Shown here in pieces: positions 61,843-64,000 of a DNA stretch of 64,000 bases. Positions within the stretch are counted from its first letter, which is position 1; every line of letters starts with the position of its first letter. A model generated the notes under the pieces. The model was not told the origin of the DNA. It was given only the letters and a program-made list of their open reading frames with translations, and searched no databases. The position numbers were made by a program, and so were the translations under genes. The stretch is from Calliopsis andreniformis (taxonomy: Eukaryota > Arthropoda > Insecta > Hymenoptera > Andrenidae). The stretch covers positions 1,798,001 to 1,862,000 of the forward strand of contig NC_135073.1 of NCBI RefSeq assembly GCF_051401765.1. Reading direction: 5' to 3'.

Positions 61843-61933
61843 CCATATCGTTGGTTTGGCTCACCCTTGTCGTAGGTGGCAATGTTACTTGGCTTTTTCA
61901 CGACGACTGTGACACGAGCCACTCTACTGCCTC
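61843..61933 (-). other. Second exon-like segment next to the weak candidate exon
   Basis: On the minus strand, between a TTCTCCAG acceptor-like site and a GATATGG|GTGAGTG donor, 91 bases are open in one frame with content that includes SRVARVTVVVKKPSNIATYD, reminiscent of a beta-strand-rich extracellular segment. The plus strand is also open over much of the same stretch, so strand is uncertain. The gap to the next segment (61782-61842) is too short for a comfortable intron and the phases do not join, so the two segments would belong to alternative or separate transcripts, or to none. Confidence 0.13.
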
Positions 61934-64000
61934 CTGGAGAACCCTACTTTGAATTTCGCAGTGTTTAGTCCTCAAACATGCGTCTATTTGCATTTTACAG
62001 TGTGCTATATGTCATCTTTTCATGGTAAACCAAAATTTTTTTCTGTTTCTAGTTTACAATTGAGCCTACAAAAGATTATAGGACTGTGCAAGCCTCTTTT
62101 GTTTTCTGGCAAACCTCTGTAAATATTCAACTGTACTTACAGTATTAGAGATTATACATACATAGGTGTATTTTCTCTTCGAGGAACTAAGGATAAGCAT
62201 CGAAATTATAATCATTTATGTGAAAAAACTTGATTTATGAAGACATTCCTTCCCCGTTTACTTTCTCATGGTGTGCACTCTTGAACACATGAAAGTCGCA
62301 ACTTTTGATAAGATTACTATTAATATAAAATTTATTATATAACTGCAAACCAACTATTTTCATTTACACTCACGACTGCTTTTTTCAGTAGTTCAAATTT
62401 CATTCCAGTTGCAATGGCGAAAGAATTGCAATATTTTAATAGGACTTTCCGTATCTGAATATGTTGAAGAACATCGTGGTTCAGTTATCAATTGTCTAGA
62501 TTGTTCGAATGACATAAGTCCACTGATTCTCCCTGCCATCACCCTTTATTTGTTCAGACAATAGGACAATACATACCTTTCGTTTTACTGAACGGGTACA
62601 AGAATATAATTATAAACATGTACTTATATACTCCTTTTATTTCTGTTACAAGAGTACTTACATTGTGATGTGATATGCTTCGATGTCCGTCTTTGGCTAA
62701 AAAATACTAAGCAACATAACTAGTACATATTTCGCAACCTAACAAAAGTAGGTTTTATTAACTCAGAATCCTATTATACTTTTATATTTGTTGTAAAAAA
62801 ACAATCGAAAATAATTATTCTTCAGAAATATATTAAACATATTAGATTATCCCATTAGTCTTTTTACCTCTGTTGCTTCGACTTTATTTAGGCATATTGA
62901 TTCAAATATATTCCTGTCGGAGTTCGTTCACTTCTAAATAAATTGTAGAACTCACACAGGTACGTTCAACGCTTCCTACTAGTAAATAATTACTAAAAAC
63001 CACAAGTAAAACCATATATACAATTAACTGTCAAATATGGAATATTAAATTAGTTTAAATTACAGAGATTTAAAAACATTAGGATAGATAACAATCATAG
63101 AGATTTAGAAAATTATAGGCAAAGATGCACTAAATCATTGTAAATCTTAAATATGATTTTCCCAATTGCGATTAGGAAATACAAATCTTAAAAGTTCGCT
63201 AAAATTCAAGGTGATGATGAAAATTAATTTGAAAAATACAAGGTATTTACATATTAACGTATGAAGGAATGCAGAAAGATATTAAAAGTGAAATATAAAC
63301 CGCGTTTTTTATTCGGAACTACGAAATGAATAATGAATCCTAGTGTCCATTTGATATTTTTGTTCTTTTTGTTAAAAAAAAGAATTCTACAATTAATTAA
63401 TTTTTATATTACTGATATGAAATGTGAAATATTACTGATATGAATATAGATATTTTATTTAAACCATCTTCATATGTGTAAGAATTTGAAAGACCTATCG
63501 AACAACCTTGTAGAATCGAAAACTTGAGACGGTCAAAGAAAAAGGTTTTATTTGAGAGTAATAATTGAATCCAATCTTCCATAAAATGGGGTAACGGCGA
63601 CATTTTTGAACCGAATGAAGGGAGAATCGTTAGGAAACTGCGTCTGCTTCGAAACTGCGATGAGGGTGAAAGAGAACGGCGACTGCGTATAATGGTTAAC
63701 GATAATCCTGTCGCGCGGATTAATTCGCAAATATTTCAATCTCGCGACATAAAGGGATGTAAATTACATTTTTGGTCGAACGCCCCCGAAGGGTGCACTG
63801 TACAACAGTTTGAACGTGGAAAGAGGACGAAGAGGAGGAGGAGCAAAATGGGTAGAAGCGAGAGGCTCTCGCCGAGCGCGAGAATCGGGATAATCGTTTT
63901 ATTAACCAAATAAAATCGATGATTGAATGAGGATAATCGTGTTCACTGGCCCTCCCTTCCGCTTCTACCCCCGGGAGAATTCGTCTTATTGACACAGATG
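61934..64000. other. AT-rich non-coding, GC-richer after 63570
   Basis: Very AT-rich to about 63560. The last 430 bases are GC-richer, with an AGG-rich purine run near 63820-63845 that gives a Ser-rich minus frame. No gene or repeat element is recognised. Confidence 0.5.

Noticed and set aside
63720..63995. 91-codon minus frame with a Ser-rich run
   Set aside because: The Ser run comes from an AGG-rich purine tract on the plus strand; no other support.
1..64000. Known conserved insect microRNAs (let-7, bantam, miR-1, miR-9, miR-124, miR-276 and others recalled by mature sequence)
   Set aside because: None of the mature sequences checked by eye was seen on either strand; a systematic search could still find less familiar ones.

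Overview
The window reads as non-coding DNA from a eukaryotic nuclear genome, most likely an insect. It is AT-rich (by eye roughly two-thirds A+T), with many short GC-richer blocks of a few hundred bases in which CpG is plainly not depleted. There are no bacterial-style operons, ribosome binding sites, long open frames, tRNA or rRNA genes, or CRISPR arrays. The longest open frames (about 140 codons) lie in a simple repeat or in biased GC-rich sequence. The CpG-rich mosaic and the many small TA-flanked inverted-repeat elements with CAGGGTG-like ends suggest an insect such as an ant or bee. That is an inference from texture, not from a recognised gene. The stretch is best read as intergenic DNA or the interior of very long introns.

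The clearest content is a set of non-autonomous mobile elements, all recognised by pairing one arm with the reverse complement of the other. They are: a compact 140-bp hairpin (1403-1542); a TA-flanked element (15409-15859); a degenerate foldback made of TATCCGAA/AGTATTCG-like words (about 33690-34190); a TA-flanked element with arms of about 160 bp (40847-41278); a striking 720-bp foldback (42480-43199) with two 321-bp arms that are near copies and carry many AGACGTC words; a shorter TA-flanked element (45153-45478); a 672-bp TA-flanked foldback (46452-47123); a 409-bp element with a 13-bp perfect terminal repeat (47891-48299); and an 804-bp element between two TTAA sites (56996-57799). Six of these fall within the 16.5 kb from 40.8 to 57.8 kb, so the right-hand part of the window is a landing zone for small DNA transposons.

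Other repeats include an interrupted GAGAAC-type purine minisatellite (16017-16615), a diverged direct duplication of about 160 bp (55338-55770), short microsatellites, a 44-nt hairpin (11250-11293) and an 18-bp perfect CG-rich palindrome (52045-52062).

No protein-coding gene can be named. Three places are listed as weak coding candidates: a minus-strand pair of exon-like segments with good splice donors (61686-61781 and 61843-61933), a GC-rich open frame ending at a good donor (11272-11645), and a cluster of open frames between 18130 and 18904. A possible core promoter with a small first exon lies near 29450-29506. The remaining intervals are described one by one so that the absence of a call is explicit.
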